Below, in pieces: positions 6,709 through 9,128 of a stretch of DNA of 9,128 bases. The number at the start of each line of letters is the position of its first letter. Position 1 is the stretch's first letter. The notes under the pieces were generated by a model that had not been told where the DNA came from, did no database searches, and was given only the letters and a program-made list of their open reading frames with translations. The stretch comes from CAZIWJ01 sp964542855 (lineage in GTDB: Bacteria > Bacteroidota > Bacteroidia > Cytophagales > Cyclobacteriaceae): assembly GCA_964542855.1 (NCBI GenBank), contig CAZIWJ010000143.1, positions 1-9,128 of the forward strand. The letters run 5' to 3'. The translations under genes were made by a program, and so were the position numbers.

Positions 6709-7391
6709 TTTTTTCCAGCAATAATAAGAACAAACTCCCCTTTCGGAGAAATACTGGAAAAATGTTCATAAAGAGACTGTAAAGTTCCATTTACAGTCTC
6801 TTCGTATTTTTTAGTCAGTTCACGCGATACAGAAGCCCGACGTTCAGTCCCCATGTACTCAATAAACTGACCCAAGGTTTTAACAATCCGATGAGGCGAT
6901 TCATATAGTATAATCGTTCGGCTCTCGTTTTGCAGTAGCTCAATTCGTGTTTTTCTACCCTTTTTATGAGGTAGAAACCCTTCAAATACAAAACGATCTG
7001 CTGGTAAAGCAGATTTAATTAAAGCCGGAATGAAAGCCGTTGGACCGGGTAAACATTCTATCGAAACACCATTTTCAACACATGCTCTTGCTAAAAGAAA
7101 CCCTGGATCAGATATACCAGGCATACCTGCATCAGTAATCAGTGCCATTGTTTCACCTTCTAACAAACGGTCGACCAACTGATTAAGCTGCTTATGTTCG
7201 TTAAAAGCATGAAAACTTTTCATTTTGGTTCCAATTCCATAATGGTGAAGCAGTATACCTGATTTACGAGTATCTTCCGCGAGAATAGTATCTACTTTTT
7301 TTAAAATCTCGACAGCACGGTATGTAATATCCTGCAGGTTGCCAATTGGTGTGGGAACCAGATAAAAAGAGGTGTCGATGGAGGATGTCAT
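6705..7391 (-). CDS. rsmI: 16S rRNA (cytidine(1402)-2'-O)-methyltransferase
   Basis: This 228-residue protein belongs to the tetrapyrrole-methylase-fold RsmI family, which uses SAM to 2'-O-methylate C1402 in the ribosomal decoding centre. Visible blocks are YLVPTPIGNLQDIT (10-23), LAEDTRKSG (38-45), TDAGMPGISDPG (86-97), LPGPTAFIPAL (114-124), FVFEGFLPHKKGR (134-146) and YESPHRI (163-169). The usual SDAGTPG is TDAGMPG here, with Met90 in place of Thr. It lacks the last 50 or so residues of E. coli RsmI, as is common in this phylum. It is the last gene of a minus-strand run, 23 bases after the pterin dehydratase gene. Its 3' part contains a strong hairpin on the opposite strand that probably ends the gltX transcript. 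Confidence 0.95.
   Translation of the reverse strand: MTSSIDTSFYLVPTPIGNLQDITYRAVEILKKVDTILAEDTRKSGILLHHYGIGTKMKSFHAFNEHKQLNQLVDRLLEGETMALITDAGMPGISDPGFLLARACVENGVSIECLPGPTAFIPALIKSALPADRFVFEGFLPHKKGRKTRIELLQNESRTIILYESPHRIVKTLGQFIEYMGTERRASVSRELTKKYEETVNGTLQSLYEHFSSISPKGEFVLIIAGKN
6771..6812 (+). terminator. Intrinsic terminator for the gltX block, inside antisense rsmI
   Basis: AAGAGACTGTAAA (6771-6783) and TTTACAGTCTCTT (6790-6802) are perfectly complementary over 13 bp around a 6-base loop, GTTCCA. On the + strand the stem is followed by CG, then TA and six T residues (6807-6812). It begins 63 bases after the stop of the 72-residue gene. The stem is not GC-rich, but its length and the T-run make it the best terminator in the window. 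On the minus strand the same bases encode rsmI residues 197-206, within YEETVNGTLQSL. Confidence 0.7.
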
Positions 7392-7414
7392 TCCCGGAAA
7401 ATAGTTAATCAGGT

Positions 7415-7651
7415 TTAAACCTTTGCGTCGATTGCTTTTGCCAGGTTTCGGTCTTTATCGGTAACAGTATTGCCTGCATCGTGAGTGGTTAGAGAAATGG
7501 TAACAGTATTGTAAACATTAAAGATTTCCGGGTGGTGATTGGCCTTTTCAGCTAGAATAGCCACCTTGTTTAAAAAAGCAAAAGCGTCTACGAAATCGTT
7601 AAATTTAAAAGTCTGCGTAAGCTTATTATTTTCTTCTTTCCAGTTGCTCAT
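7415..7651 (-). CDS. Pterin-4a-carbinolamine dehydratase
   Basis: This 78-residue protein matches the PCD/PhhB family, which dehydrates 4a-hydroxytetrahydrobiopterin formed by aromatic amino acid hydroxylases so that the pterin cofactor can be recycled. The signature runs EKANHHPEIFNVYN, with His39, His40 and Pro41, followed by VTISLTTHDAG with His57 and by Asp65 in TDKD. The family usually has Trp after the HHPE motif; here it is Ile43. The protein is shorter than the roughly 95-110 residues of many relatives because it lacks the N-terminal LTPEE helix, as in other short Bacteroidota forms. The ORF begins cleanly at MSNWKEE, so I see no truncation by mutation. It lies 11 bases after the DUF493 gene. 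No phenylalanine hydroxylase gene is visible in the window, so the substrate source is unknown. Confidence 0.9.
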   Translation of the reverse strand: MSNWKEENNKLTQTFKFNDFVDAFAFLNKVAILAEKANHHPEIFNVYNTVTISLTTHDAGNTVTDKDRNLAKAIDAKV

Positions 7652-7662
7652 AGTTATAAATT

Positions 7663-7929
7663 TTAAAGTGATAATATTCCTTCTACTTTGTGGGCTTTTT
7701 TGTAAATAGCGATAACATCCTCGCTAGAGCCCATCATCACCTTGGCCGTAACACTAACATAATTTCCTTTGCTAGAATGACGGGTAGATAATTCGTTTTT
7801 CGGGAAAAGCGAGAATATCTTGTGCTCATTTCCCCTGGGTACCAAAAATTTGAACATGTATAGCGACGGCCATTCATGAACATTATCCAGTTTTTCCTGG
7901 AACGATACATAATCAAAACCTCTACTCAT
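7663..7929 (-). CDS. DUF493 (YbeD-like) family protein
   Basis: This 88-residue soluble protein fits the DUF493/YbeD family, small proteins with an ACT-like alpha/beta fold and no settled general function. The supporting part is the C-terminal half: RHSSKGNYVSVTAKVMMGSSEDVIAIYKKAHKVEGILSL matches the family pattern of S-S-K-G-x-Y-x-S-V-T followed by a helix and a final hydrophobic stretch ending in L. The N-terminal half (WPSLYMFKFLVPRG) corresponds to the first strand. The ATG is preceded by CCAGGAT, a weak Shine-Dalgarno-like stretch. It sits between the kinase-like gene (19 bases upstream) and the pterin dehydratase gene (11 bases downstream), so it is probably the second gene of the operon. 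Confidence 0.8.
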   Translation of the reverse strand: MSRGFDYVSFQEKLDNVHEWPSLYMFKFLVPRGNEHKIFSLFPKNELSTRHSSKGNYVSVTAKVMMGSSEDVIAIYKKAHKVEGILSL

Positions 7930-7948
7930 ATCCTGGATACATTTAAAT

Positions 7949-8968
7949 TTACGTTAAAGCAGAACGAAGGCTCATTTTTACAATTTCCCCCATGTTTCTG
8001 CATTTCTTAAAACTACTGCTTTTGTAATGATCTGCCAGCTCATCTCGTAGTTGATACACATTTTCCTGAGGAGCAATGTAGTCTGCTGACATGGCGTCTA
8101 GCAAATCTTTCAACTGGTAGCGGGAGGTTTTAACCCGATTAGCAATCAGGGATCTTTCCTCTGTCTGATATTGTCGAACGGTTTCAGGAGTCATACAGGT
8201 TAGGCCAACCTCAATAATCGGGTTATTCTGTTTAAAGTACTGAGGCATATATACCTTTTTCTTCCCTTCGTACGATTGCTGGTCGAAATCAATGGCCCTT
8301 ATTCGATAATGAAGGTCATCAAAATCAGGAGTTATATCAATAACAAAATTACTGGAGTGCATATCTCCTAGCAATCTCACAAAACAACGTTCATTGAATT
8401 TTATAAATTCCTTGGCTAAACGAATGCGATTCAGATTTTCATCTTCTATGTACATGTTGAAAAACTGCTCACCTGGTAATCCAGCAATATGCTCTTCTAT
8501 AAGTGTATCATTGTGTATAAGGAAACTAATACGATTAGGTGAAAGAAGGTGCTCTAGTTCCAAACCGTATATCCTTGAGGCATCGGCTCGCTTTACGTAA
8601 AAGTAATCGAAGTTATCGTTAATTCTATTTACAATACGTACCCTGAATGGCTGGGTATTACCATACATACACAAGTCTACCCGATCTATGAATAAGTGGT
8701 TCATTACTGACAGGTCTCCGTCGGCTTTGAGCAGCGAGTATATTTTTTTCAGCTCATGATAAATACGATCCATATCATGATGCGGATAAAAAGTGGTTTC
8801 CCATAAGGTGTCATCACCTCTCTTATCATAAAGGGTTATTGAATTGCTGAAACGTAGCAATTCATCATAATCTATATCAATTGATATGGCCCGCTCATTG
8901 TTTTTTAAATAATGCGTGAGCATCCCACTTACCGGGTACACTTCCTTTTTTTTGCTTATAACAGGCAT
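7949..8968 (-). CDS. Unrecognised protein with a kinase/aminoglycoside-phosphotransferase-like core
   Basis: I know no named family for this 339-residue protein, but its middle carries the landmarks of the protein-kinase/APH fold in the right order. YFYVKRAD (122-129) could be the strand with the ATP-binding Lys126. LELEHLL (136-142) could supply the helix-C Glu. LIEEHIAGLPGE (156-167) resembles the hinge and G-x-x-G segment of APH-like enzymes. LGDMHSSNFVID (200-211) resembles the APH catalytic loop GDxHxxN, with Asp202 as base and Asn207 as metal ligand. IRAIDFDQQS (223-232) resembles the DFG-like metal site with Asp227. A Gly-rich loop is not evident, and the N-terminal 100 and C-terminal 100 residues match nothing I recognise. 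No signal or membrane segment is seen. It heads the minus-strand operon with DUF493, pterin dehydratase and rsmI. Activity and substrate are unknown. Confidence 0.8.
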   Translation of the reverse strand: MPVISKKKEVYPVSGMLTHYLKNNERAISIDIDYDELLRFSNSITLYDKRGDDTLWETTFYPHHDMDRIYHELKKIYSLLKADGDLSVMNHLFIDRVDLCMYGNTQPFRVRIVNRINDNFDYFYVKRADASRIYGLELEHLLSPNRISFLIHNDTLIEEHIAGLPGEQFFNMYIEDENLNRIRLAKEFIKFNERCFVRLLGDMHSSNFVIDITPDFDDLHYRIRAIDFDQQSYEGKKKVYMPQYFKQNNPIIEVGLTCMTPETVRQYQTEERSLIANRVKTSRYQLKDLLDAMSADYIAPQENVYQLRDELADHYKSSSFKKCRNMGEIVKMSLRSALT

Positions 8969-9050
8969 ATTTCTGAAGGTAATTTTTTCAACTTCTCACA
9001 CCTAATTGATGTAACTTTTTATACAATACACAGCAATTTCTTAAGGTATT

Positions 9051-9099
9051 AAATAGAACAGTAAGTATGAAAACAGTTGATACTGCCCTATTTCTATTT
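9051..9099. repeat. Interrupted inverted repeat upstream of the minus-strand operon
   Basis: AAATAGAACAGTA (9051-9063) pairs with TACTG (9081-9085) and TTCTATTT (9092-9099), giving 13 bp of complementarity interrupted by a 6-base CCCTAT bulge, with a 17-base loop. It lies about 80 bases before the start of the kinase-like gene, in a 160-base stretch where I see no gene and no clear TAnnTTTG promoter on either strand. It could be an operator-like site, the terminator of a neighbour outside the window, or chance in A/T-rich DNA. Confidence 0.3.
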
Positions 9100-9128
9100 T
9101 ACTCAGTTTTTGTATAAATGTTAATAAA

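Noticed and set aside
9067..9117. Small + strand ORF of 16 codons (MKTVDTALFLFYSVFV).
   Set aside because: It is too short, lies inside the inverted-repeat region, and has no promoter or ribosome-binding signal.
1..9128. Search by eye for CRISPR arrays, tRNA or rRNA genes, insertion sequences and defence gene clusters.
   Set aside because: No regularly spaced repeats, transposase-like protein, tRNA-like fold or nuclease/defence domains were seen. The window is dominated by housekeeping genes.

Overview
The window looks like a chromosomal stretch from a member of the Bacteroidota, probably Cytophagales-like. Three things suggest this. The proteins carry family features common in that phylum: a long DsbD-type protein with a C-terminal thioredoxin domain, an M23 peptidase ending in HLDFRFWKNG, a short flavobacterial-type pterin dehydratase and a short RsmI. 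Starts mostly lack a Shine-Dalgarno sequence and sit in A/T-rich leaders. A perfect match to the Bacteroidota -7 element (TAnnTTTG) lies ahead of ridA. The assignment is by family resemblance, not by a search.

Layout. Bases 1-33 are probably the tail of an upstream + strand gene. A + strand block follows: a DsbD-family thiol:disulfide interchange protein (104-2167) and a membrane-anchored M23 peptidase with a TTG start (2266-3585). Next is a 430-base stretch with no clear gene (3586-4015), which is unusual here because the other gaps inside the window are under 100 bases. It contains inverted repeats and one candidate small minus-strand ORF. After it come ridA (4016-4396), an unrecognised two-helix membrane protein (4409-4879), gltX (4944-6482) and a 72-residue charged protein (6490-6708).

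From 6705 to 8968 all genes are on the minus strand and look like one operon. In transcription order these are an unrecognised 339-residue protein with kinase/phosphotransferase-fold motifs, a DUF493 (YbeD-like) protein, pterin-4a-carbinolamine dehydratase, and the 16S rRNA methyltransferase RsmI, with gaps of 19, 11 and 23 bases. The last 160 bases (8969-9128) are the upstream region of this operon and hold an interrupted inverted repeat.

The two blocks converge with a 4-base overlap of stop codons at 6705-6708. The likely transcription terminator for the gltX side is a perfect 13-bp hairpin followed by TATTTTTT, and it lies inside the antisense rsmI coding sequence. Functionally the window is mostly housekeeping: envelope redox and cell-wall remodelling, reactive enamine detoxification, tRNA charging, rRNA modification and pterin recycling. 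The less ordinary items are the divergent kinase-like protein, the embedded terminator, the Asp replacing a usual zinc-ligand His in the M23 peptidase, and the 430-base structured gap.
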